A DNA stretch of 64,000 bases, taken from Maratus speciosus (taxonomy: Eukaryota > Arthropoda > Arachnida > Araneae > Salticidae). Shown one piece after another: positions 24,141 to 34,587 of this stretch; positions within the stretch are counted from its first letter, which is position 1, and every line of letters begins with the position of its first letter. Both the position numbers and the translations under genes were made by a program. The notes beneath the pieces were generated by a model. That model saw only the letters and a list, made by a program, of their open reading frames with translations, searched no databases and was not told where the DNA came from. The stretch covers positions 74,465,974 to 74,529,973 of the forward strand of contig OZ010796.1 in assembly GCA_963932465.1 (NCBI GenBank). Reading direction: 5' to 3'.

Positions 24141-24535
24141 TTAACCCTTAGCAAACAAATGCTGCCATATTTGCAGTGATAAAAATATTCTATTTTTTAT
24201 TGTCCAAATGAATTGTTCCAATTGCTTTTTTTGTACTACTTTTTTATACGTTATTTAAATGCTGAAATTTTGAATTGGATAAGGCAAAATTTTCTGCACT
24301 AAAATACTGGTGTACAAATTTAAGGATCTTTTACATAGTGCGTAAAATTTTTGAATTTGGACATCAATATTTTTGCACAGAAATTTTCACCCTATCTATT
24401 CTCATAATTTCAGCAATTAAATGATGCAAAAAGTTTGTCAGAAAAATTGCAGTCAAAAAGGTAAAAGAAGTAAAATTGACACTCGTGAAAGTGTAATGTT
24501 CCTGTAGAAACACCTTTTTGTTCATTAAGGGTTAA
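24141..24535. mobile_element. piggyBac-type MITE in a TTAA site
   Basis: The element spans 24145-24531 (387 bp). The left end reads CCCTTAGCAAACAAATG and the right end in reverse complement reads CCCTTAATGAACAAAAAG. TTAA flanks both ends (24141-24144, 24532-24535), the hallmark of piggyBac insertion. It is non-coding. Confidence 0.8.
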
Positions 24536-24744
24536 AAAGCTTAATGCATAGTTGCCAATCCTTCACTCTTTTCATGTCAAACAAAATATTTACTTAATAA
24601 AGAAAATTGACCTCATAAAACCGAAAGTACATTTCATAAAATAAATTTCCTGGTTTAAAACATGTTTGACTTGGAAAAATTAGAAAATTTGTCAGCTGTC
24701 TTATGATTATGGTTGAAGTTTTATAAAAGAAAACATTTTTGTAG

Positions 24745-24842
24745 ATATTGAATGCGTGGGTGATGCAAGCTTCAAAATGATGCAACAAGTGTTGGAAAGA
24801 TGTACTCCCAGCCAGCTGTATAATATTGAAAATTACAACCCT
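24745..24842 (+). CDS. Elongin A exon with the F-box-like segment
   Basis: The exon lies between acceptor TTTTTGTAG and donor GTGAGT. With the carried base it starts H-IECVGDASFKMMQQ and continues VLERCTPSQLYNIENYNP. The block VLERCTPxQLYxIExYN is one of the most conserved parts of Elongin A, just C-terminal to the BC-box and part of the F-box-like region that helps hold the Elongin B/C and Cullin contacts. It ends on a codon boundary (phase 0), matching the next exon. The position usually filled by a Gly-Val-Pro-like turn reads VGDASF here, a lineage difference. Confidence 0.92.
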
Positions 24843-25006
24843 GTGAGTATTTATTAATCTTGTCTCTTTATTATGGCTTTATTTGTCTATATGTCCCTGT
24901 CCACAGGTTTCCAAGCTATTACATATTGTTACTTCAGATGCAATCGGAGAAATGAATAATAAACCTTCACTAGAATTAAAACTTCAAAGAGTAAACAAAT
25001 CAAATC

Positions 25007-25505
25007 TACATTAGATCTTTATAATGCAAACCCCCAAAACATGAGGTTGTGCGTTATATAGAATTTTGCACTGTATAGAACACTTTGTCTGCATCACTAA
25101 ACATACTTTGTAAGCATGTCCAAATATGGTTGAAATGTATCAAAATATAGAAGAATATCTTTATTGTATTCCTTCTTGTCAGGAATTGTGCATATTAATT
25201 TTTGTATAATATAGATCACTCAATGTATTGTTAAATTTACTTTATAATCATTGTACAAATACACTTGGATCAAATCATTTATATTACTCATTTTCAAAAA
25301 TTTGTATTGTAATTAAAATTTTTGCATTAAAAAGCTCTGAATTAAGGAGGTAAAGTTAAACTAGTGTGTCAGATTTAGTCTTCTAGAGAATAGCAATTTT
25401 TTACAATGTGGGAATCAAGGTGTTTCCTAACAGAAAAGTTCATTGTTTATATCTAAGAAGTTGTATGTTATATATAGAATTGCTTTATAAAGATCTTGTA
25501 TTATA
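25007..25505. mobile_element. pogo-type MITE, copy 3 (diverged)
   Basis: The left end reads CATTAGATCTTTATAATGC followed by 'aggttgtgcgttatata'; the right end reads 'attgctttataaagatctt'. Both match the MITE at 14754-15239. A TA precedes the left end. The right limit is approximate. Confidence 0.7.
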
Positions 25506-27547
25506 TTAAAATAAAGGCCATGAAAACACTTAAATAAACCATTAAAAAGAATGCAACTGTTATCTAACAATACATTAAAACCACAAACGCATAGTAAAAC
25601 AAGTCCATAATGCTCATCTGATGCTCTTTTGGGAGGGGGGAAAAAAATGTAAATTAAGGTAAAAAGTTAAGGAAATATGAATTATAAGTTTACAAAATGA
25701 AATCCTTCAATTGTATCTGGAAATAACTAACCACAAAATGTCGTCAGTTCTTTACTCAATCATTCTCATTCTGAATATAAAATATCTTTGAAAAATATTT
25801 AGTACTGCACCCAGAAAAAATGTGAAAGTTGTCTGTTTTCTCATTTTATGTCAAACATATAAACTACACAAATATTGATAATATTAATTTAAAAGGATGA
25901 TCCTTAAATTATATACTAGTAAACCCTGCAGCTTTGCTCGTATAATAGTTGAAATTTGCTAAGTGGTATTTGCATGTCTAATTTTTATTGTAAGATATTA
26001 TACAATTAGGAATAATTAAAAAAATTACTAATTAAGCCACCATTTGGCTAAACTTCATTATTACAATGCATTAGCAAAAATTAGATTTAAATTAAGAACT
26101 AAAACTCTTGACAGCAAAAAAGTAATGACCCAGGACTCCTCCCCAAAAAAAAAAGTTTGCCAAAACGGCAGAAAATACCTCACTTAGGTTCTATTTTATA
26201 TCAGAGATTCACTAGTTGACTCCTTTCCCCCCCCACCCCCCTCTGAATTTTTAGCAGGCATTGTTGAACTCCTCCCCCCAAAGGTGAAGCGCTTATTTGC
26301 TAGCCACATACAGGGCAGTCTACTTTTTTTGGAGGAAACTGCTTTCTCTTAGGTGTAGTGTCTATTACCAAGCCTGTAGTAGCTGAAAGAAAGAGGATCC
26401 CACCTGCATATGTTGCAATTCCGAGGAAAATATCTCTAGGCATATTCTCGCAAACTCGTGCCTGCTGGCGAAAGAAGTAGTACTTTATACCAGTAAAATC
26501 ATAAAACTCTAAATAACAAGAGAAAACAGAGACCTTTCTGCAAATTTTTGTTTTTATAGCTCATGTGACCATGTATATGGGTATACAGTAGGGTGGAGTG
26601 TTTTTTTTTTTTTTATCAAAAATGGGTAGGTACCAAAAGTCGCCTTTATACTAATACATCAACTGCGTGCAATTTTACAACTGAAAAAAAAAATGACCTG
26701 AGTCTGCACTTTTGGTCCAAAAGTCAAAATTTTGGGTAATATTTGACATTTTTTTCAAAAACATTAAATTCTTATAGAGATGGTTATTATTTAAATATGT
26801 TATTTAAACCTTTATTATTAATGACTTAACATATTTAAACGATAAAACGATAACTTTATTCTGTATAACTGGAGCAAAACTGACAACTGTTGGTAAAAAA
26901 AGGCATTGCCACTCTGTTGTGTCATACAACTCATTGTTTGTTAGAATACAGCTCTTACGTAGTTACTTTCAAAACTACCCAGAAGATGCTACATGGAAGT
27001 GGCTGCATTTCATGTCACAACAGTGCTCTACCATCTGACCACAACGTTTTATTTATACATTGAATTGTGATTTTTTATCAAAGACTGGCATAAGTTTTCT
27101 ATGTATCAACCTAGTCAATCTCTCCTTTGTATCCACAGACATTGGATGATGATGATGCTATGACACTCCTTCATGTATATTTCTACTGCTTGTGTAGGAT
27201 ATGGCAAGTAGAGTAATGCAGTGGAATTAATGGAACTATTCAGCCGTCTGTTATCTTCACCAAAATTGCATCCAGTTAACCATAGTGATTGGAAGTTCTG
27301 TTACTACAATATTTAAGTATTTCATCTTTGAGTATGTCATCATTTACTTTACCTCTTCCATTTTTTTATATGCTGAGAAGCTTGCTGTTTAATGTGATGG
27401 CAGTTGTCAGACAGCATTGCAATAACAATTTGCTCTCAATGTGCAAAGCAACCTTTGTTCTAAATAATTTTTTTTAGTATTTGTTTTATGCCATTTTCTG
27501 TGATGTTTAGTAGCTGAGTAATTTCCCATAAGTTTTTAGATCCATTT

Positions 27548-28593
27548 TTACTTTCTTCTATCTTTACAAGAAGAAAGTATTGGATTCATGAAAATTTTCG
27601 AATTCCGGTTTTCGACAGATTTACACGTTTTAGAGGGTCAGAGAACCCAAAAAACATGTTTTTACAAAATGCCTGTCTGTGAGTCTGTGCGTGACACAAA
27701 TTTTGTGGGTGCTCTATCTCAAGAAACTAATGCACGGAATTTAATAAAAATTCATATTCAGTTAGTCCTGATACAAATTGATGCTGATTAGTTTTTGGTG
27801 GAAATCGCTCAATAGGTGGCGCTGCTATGCTGCATTTTTTATGATTTCCGCAATGGCTCTATCTCAAGAACTAATGCACGGATTTTCATGAAACTTCAGA
27901 TTCAGTTAGTCCTTGATATGACTTGATGTTGATTCGGTGTTGGTGTAAATCGCTCAACAGGTGGCGCTGCTATGCTGAATTTTTTATGATTTCTGCAATG
28001 GCTCTATCTCAAGAACTAATGCACGGATTTTCATGAAACTTCAGATTTAGTTAGTCCTTGATATGACTTGATGTGGATTACGTGTTGGTGTAAATCACTC
28101 AACAGGTGGCGCTGCTGTGCTGCATTTTGCAATCTCAAAACTAATGCATGAATTTTCATCTAACTTCAGATTTAGTTAGATGTTAACACATGTTGTTGCT
28201 GATTAGGTTTTGGTGTTAGTCGTCTAATAGGTGGCACTGCTATGATGGCATTTTCATGATTTTCGCAATAACTCTATCTCAAAAACTAATGCACGGATTT
28301 CTCCCAAACTTCAGATTCAGTTAGACTTTGACGTAAGTGGTTGCTTGGTAGTTTTGTTTAACATAGGTTTTGGTGTAAAGCACCCAATAGGTGGGGCTGC
28401 TAGGCTGAATTTTGCTGTATTTACACGATTTCATAGATAGCCATATCTCAAGAACTAATGCACAAAATTTCATATCTATAGAATCCTTATGATGGGCATA
28501 GATTGCCGTTTAATTTTGGTAGTGTGATAGCTAATTTTCAAGTATTAACATGCATGAGATAGAAGAAAGTTTTGGGATTGGTATATCCGACTA
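27548..28593 (+). mobile_element. Helentron-associated (HINE/DINE-like) non-autonomous element
   Basis: The insertion is defined by comparing the interrupted copy A with the uninterrupted equivalent at 29205-29260. Near the 5' end is ACTTTCTTCTATCT (27550-27563), which also forms a local hairpin with 'aagaagaaagt'. Its inverse AGATAGAAGAAAGT lies at 28557-28570, followed by a short 3' segment with a possible ggat/atcc stem, ending CTAG before a T. The centre holds about five tandem units. Subterminal inverted repeats, central tandem repeats, a CTAG end and insertion in a T-rich site are the described features of HINE/DINE-1 elements. It has no Rep/helicase gene. The exact ends could be off by a few bases. 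Confidence 0.65.
27700..28450 (+). repeat. Tandem array of ~5 units, 125-160 bp each
   Basis: The phrase 'aggtggcgctgctatgctg' or a close variant occurs near 27815, 27960, 28105, 28230 and 28390. Each is preceded by 'ctatctcaagaactaatgca' and a 'cttcagattcagttag'-like segment. The unit length varies between 125 and 160 bp. Confidence 0.85.
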
Positions 28594-29298
28594 GTTTAGA
28601 TATGGATTATATTTAGTGAAAACCATCCTGCAGCATAAACTTGGATTACATACTTTGTGAGTGAAACTGCAGACTCTGATGGTCAATCGGTGCTTGTATA
28701 AAGGTGAAAAATTTTACTTGCCTTTGTGAGCCATCTTGCATAAGGCAAGTTTCTTGGGTTCTTATTTGCTAGTTCTTTGTTCTCCTGAGCAATATCTTGA
28801 AATAACTTTGCAAATGTCTAGCAAGTATTTCTGGTCTGTGCTGAGTACCTTTTTCTCAATTTCAGGAAATGTTTCAAAATTATTCTCTATGGATTCAAAA
28901 ATTGAAGTAAGAAGGGAATTGCCTGGTGGACAAAGATTTTCCTATTGATCTGGCAAATTGCTGTGGCTTAGAATCTAATTTTTGCCAACAATCTTGCCTA
29001 GTAAATGATGCAGAAGAAATTCATTGGGCTTGGAGGTGGCATATGATCCATTGTAATGGTTCATTCTAAACATGTCCCACGCAGAATGGATGGCAATGAC
29101 ACAAACAGAATTCTTCACCTTTAAATGAGCACTCACTGCCCATAAGAGTCTCTACATTCACTCAAAAAGTACTATGTAATCAAAGTTTGGCACCAGGATG
29201 GTTTACCATCAAATGTAATCCACATCTAAAGAAGGGATCTAAAAACTCATGGGAAATTACTCGGCTACTAAACAGCACACAAAACGGAATAAAACAAA

Positions 29299-30701
29299 TG
29301 CAGTATAGGATCTATTATCCGGTGTCCCGATATCCAGAATGCTCTAAAAACCAGAACACTAAACGATTTGAAACCGACACTTAGTGAAAACTTTCATTTC
29401 ATAAAAATTTGCAGTTTTTTTTCAATATTTTATTGAAGAGTTAACATGCCTTATAAATCAATATTTTGAATATTTTAAACTTTTTTTTCATACATCTCAA
29501 AGTACCATTAATATCCAATTAATCATCCTTCGCCCCCCCCCCCCCCCAAAAAAAAAATCGTAATCTGAGAGGACAGGGATTAAAAGTGGCTATCGAAATC
29601 TGCAAATGTGTATAAGAATAATCCAAAGTAGGATTATTCTTATATTCCATTCTTTTATTCCATTATAAAAAATTTAAATTTTAACCTTTTGAAAAAAATA
29701 TTTTTGAAACATCACTTAGAATTTGAACACATTTTCCACGATCGAAAATCTGTCTTTCATGATAATAGCTAGTACCTTGGCAAGCTCTGAGCTTTGATGT
29801 CTTCTAAAGGCACACCTACAATTTGGCCAATCAGGAGAATGAGAGAAACGTTTGTTTTTTTGCGATCAGCTGCGTACATGGAATGGTAGAAAAGCAGAGA
29901 TAAGACAGAAAAGTGATACTGTACTTCATGTGATTTTCTTTTTCTTTTTTTTTTTTTTTGTTAGGGGGGGGGGGGGAAGCTTGGAAAGGAGGTAAAAAAA
30001 AATATCTAATGAACAAATGATATTTTACACTCAACAATGAATTCAAGGCATGGAACAAAGAAGTTATTTCCATGAACAACAAATAATATCCTTATGTAAA
30101 ATTCAAGAGCAGCTTGTAAAAGAGAAACGTTACAAGTAGTCCACCTTAACCCCTTCGGGACGAGAGTCTTTTATAGAATTTTTAATCTTTCATCACAGTT
30201 TTTTTAAAACAGAAATTTTTGGCTCATTGAATCGGGAAAATGCTCGATTTTAAATAAGGCAAAATTTATAATAAAAATTTACTGGTGAGAATAATCACTG
30301 ATTCTGAGCACCTTACATAGCACGAATACTGCTCGCTCATCCCTGAGGGGTTAAAAGAATTTTTCCAAAAAACTAATTCCCAAGCATCTGCATCTAAACC
30401 CCAAAACTAAATTTTATTTTTGATCTTGTTCATTTGTAAATTTTATTATAATTTAGAATTACTAGTTAACTTTTTTTAAAATAAAAATTAATTAAACTAT
30501 TAAACTTTTCCTTAATTGTGTTTTTATTGAATTAATTCAACAAATGTGTAATACAGTATTTTTAATATTATTTATGCTAACCTGTATTTCATATTTATGT
30601 ACATTTTAAAATATCTGTGGTAGTGTTCTGAATTAAGGAAAACCCCCATATCAGAAATGCCCCAGGTCACAAGGATTCCATATAACAGATCCTATACTGC
30701 A
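29299..30701. mobile_element. pogo-like element inserted in copy B
   Basis: The left end reads GTATAGGATCTATTATCCGG and the right end in reverse complement reads GTATAGGATCTGTTATATGG. Both ends are flanked by TGCA (29299-29302 and 30698-30701), so by that reading the element is 29303-30697. If the ends are taken as CAGTATAGG, like other pogo-type MITEs here, the target duplication is unclear. Uninterrupted copy A confirms an insertion at this site. It has no transposase that I can read. It carries a C/A run at 29533-29558 and a nested piggyBac MITE. Confidence 0.7.
30146..30354. mobile_element. Short piggyBac-type MITE nested in the 29303-30697 element
   Basis: The element spans 30150-30350 (201 bp), with ends CCCCTTCGGGACGAG and, in reverse complement, CCCCTCAGGGATGAG. 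TTAA flanks both sides. Confidence 0.8.
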
Positions 30702-30707
30702 CTAAAA

Positions 30708-32796
30708 AAGTTATTTAGGACAATGGTTGCTTTGCATACGCTGAGCAAATTCTGATTTCAATGCTTTCTGACGATGCCATCACATTAAACAGCTAGCTGC
30801 TCAGCACATAATAGTTGAAAGATGAGAGTAAATGATGGCATATGCAAATCTGTGATATTGACAATCAACTTTGAAGTGGATAATTATATTAATCTACTTG
30901 ATTGGAAAATTGTTGTGGTAACAGAACCCCTAATCAATATGCATTTATCGGATGCAATCTTGGTGAAGATAATAGATGGCTGAATAGATTACATGAATAT
31001 CATCCCCACTGCATTACATTGTTTGCCTTCTCTTACACAACCAGTAGAAATTTATATGAAGGAGATTACAGCAGTGTCCAAAGTCTGTGGATACAAAGAA
31101 GAGATGGACTAGGTTGATACATAGAAAACTCATGCCAGTCTTTTGATAAAAAAATCGCAATTCAATGTATAAATAAAACATTGTGTTAAGATGGTAGCAT
31201 GGTCGAGCTAGATTCCTGGGTAGTTTTGAAAGCAATTAAGTAACAGCTGTATTCTAAACAATTCATTGAGTTGCACAACAAAGTGACAATGCACTTTTTT
31301 ACAGAAAGTTGTCAGTTTTGCACCAGTTATACAGAATAAAGGTATCATTTTATCATTTATGTTAAGTCATTTCGTCATTTTTGAAATTTGTGTTGGGTTG
31401 GTTTGGACCTGACCTCAACCCAAAAATCCCATTTGAAGTCAACTCTCAACCCAACCCAACCCAAACTGGCAAGAAAAAAAAATTTCTCAACCCGAATCTG
31501 ACAAAATAATTTTGGCAACCTGAAGTACTTCATTCTACAACCCAATCCCGAAAAAAAAAATTGTTTTAATGAAATATGATTAATAAAAATCTACATTGTA
31601 TACCAATAAATATAGCTATTAATATAATAAAATTCATCCTCAATTAAATGAATATCACAGGTATGATAAATTATTCCCAAACTTTTATACAATCAAAACA
31701 AAGTAGAAAAAATGTATCAATCAATATGTAACAGTATAAAACTAAAAATCTAAGTTATTTAGGACAATGGTTGCTTTGCATACGCTGAGCAAATTCTGAT
31801 TTCAATGCTTTCTGACGATTGCCATCACATTAAACAGCTAGCTGCTCAGCACATAATAGTTGAAAGATGAGAGTAAATGATGGCATATGCAAATCTGTGA
31901 TATTGACAATCAACTTTGAAGTGGATAATTATATTAATCTACTTGATTGGAAAATTGTTGTGGTAACAGAACCCCTAATCAATATGCATTTATCGGATGC
32001 AATCTTGGTGAAGATAATAGATGGCTGAATAGATTACATGAATATCATCCCCACTGCATTACATTGTTTGCCTTCTCTTACACAACCAGTAGAAATTTAT
32101 ATGAAGGAGATTACAGCAGTGTCCAAAGTCTGTGGATACAAAGAAGAGATGGACTAGGTTGATACATAGAAAACTCATGCCAGTCTTTTGATAAAAAAAT
32201 CGCAATTCAATGTATAAATAAAACATTGTGTTAAGATGGTAGCATGGTCGAGCTAGATTCCTGGGTAGTTTTGAAAGCAATTAAGTAACAGCTGTATTCT
32301 AAACAATTCATTGAGTTGCACAACAAAGTGACAATGCACTTTTTTACAGAAAGTTGTCAGTTTTGCACCAGTTATACAGAATAAAGGTATCATTTTATCA
32401 TTTATGTTAAGTCATTTCGTCATTTTTGAAATTTGTGTTGGGTTGGTTTGGACCTGACCTCAACCCAAAAATCCCATTTGAAGTCAACTCTCAACCCAAC
32501 CCAACCCAAACTGGCAAGAAAAAAAAATTTCTCAACCCGAATCTGACAAAATAATTTTGGCAACCTGAAGTACTTCATTCTACAACCCAATCCCGAAAAA
32601 AAAAATTGTTTTAATGAAATATGATTAATAAAAATCTACATTGTATACCAATAAATATAGCTATTAATATAATAAAATTCATCCTCAATTAAATGAATAT
32701 CACAGGTATGATAAATTATTCCCAAACTTTTATACAATCAAAACAAAGTAGAAAAAATGTATCAATCAATATGTAACAGTATAAAACTAAAAATCT
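30708..32796 (+). repeat. Near-identical tandem duplication, 1,044 + 1,045 bp
   Basis: Copy 1 is 30708-31751 and copy 2 is 31752-32796. Reading line by line I see one difference: an extra T in copy 2 near 31820. The unit contains the end of the unnamed protein-coding repeat plus a tract of repeated 'caaccc' (31380-31560 in copy 1). A third, diverged and inverted version of the first 550 bp lies at about 26870-27470. Confidence 0.93.
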
Positions 32797-33375
32797 TTTT
32801 AAATATGCTTTAAAATTAGTTGTGGCTTCAAAAGTTCACTTATAACGGTACACCTTGTTTTACACAATTGGCATCCTGCCTTTTAGTTTATCATCATTAT
32901 CAACAGTTATTTTGAAAATTTTCCTGTCTAATGTCATCCTGTATCATCACAATTAAATTATTCACTTGACACATTTTCCATGGGGGCTCTAGAAATATTA
33001 GTTATCCTTTCACAAGTCTTCGAAATAAGAAACTGCATTATATTTTTATCATATTAAAACCCTAAATGATTTTTCCTGTCTCTCACACACGATAGTTTTT
33101 TGTCATAACAATGTTAAAAGTATCAAGACTAGAATGTTAGAACTGTAAATATTCAGCAGTGCAGAGCATTCGTTATAGTTACCAGTAGATGAAAAAGTAT
33201 GTTTATATTAAATTCCAGAAACGAATTCTAAGACTAGACAAAACAGACAAGCATCATTTTAATACATGGAAATTATTCCAGAGGGAAACATTCGCCTTGG
33301 ATACAATATTTCAAATGAAAATCAAATTTCAAAGTAATTGCTTAATAGGTGCAAAGGCCAACATAGTGAAAAAGA

Positions 33376-33440
33376 TTCCAAGCTGGGACTCGAACTCGGG
33401 CCATCAGTATAGTGCACTGACGTTCTATCTGACACATCTC
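33376..33440 (-). mobile_element. tRNA-derived SINE head
   Basis: The minus strand reads 'gtcagatagaacgtcagtgcac' (A-box-like) and then GAGTTCGAGTCCC (B box). After the B box comes 'cagcttggaatctttttcac', similar to the sequence after the B box at 57988-58068. There is no complete cloverleaf. Confidence 0.6.
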
Positions 33441-34313
33441 TAAATTAAAAAAAAAAAAATCTTTCATTTGGTTCAACAAAACTCTTAAGATGCTGCTCAT
33501 TGTGCTCTGCATTTTATGCAAAAAAAGTGGTGTGACACCAAATGTAACACTTTTAATTTCAAATTTTAATCTTTTATACTAGTTTAAGTTGCAACTGAAA
33601 ATGTGCCACTTTTGCAGAATACTATTTTATTTGTAACATGTAAAGTGAAAAATAATACAATTTATGGTGCAAAATATAAGGTTGAATTAATGTAATTTTA
33701 CTGCATGATAGATGAATGATTACTAATGGTTTTAGTGGTGATAACTCAAAATTTTTTTCTGAGGTGTCATTTTTAGAAGCAAGTGTATGATATTGTAAAT
33801 AGATTTTTGACATACTTACCTTGCTTTGTGTTAAATGTGATAAAATCATAACAAAAGCTGGAAATGGCAATCGTTGACCTCCAAACAATACTGTACTAGA
33901 CTTTACAGATTTTGAAATTTATTGTGAAGTACTTATGGTGTCAGTAAAAGAATTATTGTGCATTTCTATTCCTTTTTATAATATCCTTTTTTGTATAAAA
34001 CAAAATAAGCATGTTGAAAATTCCATTTGAATATCATCATTGTCGTAACAGTTATGAAGGAAATCTGTGATTAAAAAGGTTTTTTTTGGCAGAATAAGTA
34101 CATTGTGACCAATCTATTTAATAGAACCTAACTTTTATTGCAAATATAGCTATCACCCTTCCTTTTTGTCAGAATAACTGTAGGCATTGACATAATTTGA
34201 AATAAACTATTAAATTTTAACTGAATTTAATCTCTTAATGCATGAAATTTATAATCTTTAAATAGAATATGGATGCACTATTAAAAACTATTAATGTTTT
34301 GATTTAAATTTAG

Positions 34314-34415
34314 AAATTTATTGAGGACACCAATCCTTTATGGGAGATACACTGCAAAAGAGACTACAAGCTGCTCAAGCCAATGGAACACGAAACCTGG
34401 CGTGAACTCTATTGG
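34314..34415 (+). CDS. Elongin A exon, conserved C-terminal region
   Basis: The exon is 34 complete codons between acceptor TTTAG and donor GTACAA. It starts KFIEDTNPLWEIHCKRDYK and ends with MEHETWRELYW. The pattern 'IE.T..LW..HC.RDFK...P.E.E(S/T)WRE.Y' is diagnostic of Elongin A in animals. Both ends are phase 0, agreeing with exons on either side. The conserved Trp, His-Cys, Arg-Asp and Trp-Arg-Glu residues are all kept, so nothing suggests loss of function. Confidence 0.95.
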
Positions 34416-34508
34416 GTACAATATTTCTTCAGTTTTTAATATATATATTTTTTTATTATTCATTTCATGTCTGGAAAATTTTTAATTTTTGAACTTTTTT
34501 ATTTTCAG

Positions 34509-34587
34509 AGAGCTCATGATGAGCGAGAAAGAAAATTGAAAAAAGTCACTGCACACATATCAAAATCCATATCAACATCTACCCCTG
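34509..34587 (+). CDS. Elongin A exon after the WRE motif
   Basis: The exon lies between acceptor TTTTCAG and donor GTAAGA, only 93 bp after the previous exon, which is by far the shortest intron of the gene here. It reads RAHDERERKLKKVTAHISKS followed by ISTSTP and one base of a split codon. The start matches the family's 'ARE.RL..LT..I' segment, a basic helix. The Ser/Thr-rich end is a linker. Confidence 0.9.

Larger units (their letters stand above)
20796..24744. other. Elongin A intron (3.9 kb)
   Basis: The intron runs from GTAAGT to TTTTTGTAG. It contains an A+T-rich bulk, a G run at 21940-21952, A runs at about 22282-22307, a tRNA-derived SINE near 23018-23100 and a piggyBac-type MITE at 24145-24531. 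No exon was recognised. Confidence 0.75.
26590..28880 (-). pseudogene. Unnamed dispersed protein-coding repeat, copy A (broken)
   Basis: Read on the minus strand from about 28880 it gives LANKNPRNLPYARWLTKA and then QVYAAGWFSLN, followed (after a 1-kb insertion) by 'KNLWEIT' and a piece corresponding to the 'FAYAEQILISMLSDDA' part of copy B. I recognise this as an uncharacterised protein family seen in many copies in arthropod genomes (typical blocks: LANxxPGPxxHSRWLT, KVYAPxWFxIK, FPCHTQAVERCVKLVTEAS). Its function is not known to me; a transposase is plausible. There are many stops and frame changes. The far end (26590) begins 'tagggtggagtg', similar to the GGGTGG terminus of the foldback element at 59453. 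Confidence 0.55.
29160..31380 (+). pseudogene. Unnamed dispersed protein-coding repeat, copy B (broken)
   Basis: On the plus strand 29187-29280 reads APGWFTIKCNPHLKKG and SKNSWEITRLL. After an inserted element the family continues at about 30712 with DNGCFAYAEQ and ILISMLSDDA, then near 30895 LLDWKIVVVTEPL, then near 31024 LPSLTQPVEIYMKEITAV followed by VCGYKEEMD. The order matches the C-terminal half of the family (..FAHPENILLAMLxD.., ..IDW...VTEPPLL.., ..FPCHTQAVERCVKLVTEAS..). Stops and frameshifts interrupt it, so there is no product. It points away from copy A: the two copies are arranged head to head around about 28900-29150. Confidence 0.55.
24843..34313. other. Elongin A intron (9.5 kb), crowded with nested repeats
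   Basis: In order this intron holds a MITE (25009-25505), an inverted copy of an unnamed protein-coding repeat (about 26590-28880) split by a HINE-like element (about 27548-28593), a forward copy of the same repeat (about 29160 onward) split by a pogo-like element (29303-30697), a 1,045-bp tandem duplication (30708-32796), and a SINE head (about 33376-33440). The stretches 25506-26580 and 33445-34313 show no gene. Confidence 0.75.

Noticed and set aside
30902..31117. 71-residue frame starting MENCCGNRTPNQ, repeated at 31947
   Set aside because: It is a different frame of the duplicated unnamed repeat; the family motifs (DWKIVVVTEP, VEIYMKEITAV) lie in another frame of the same DNA.
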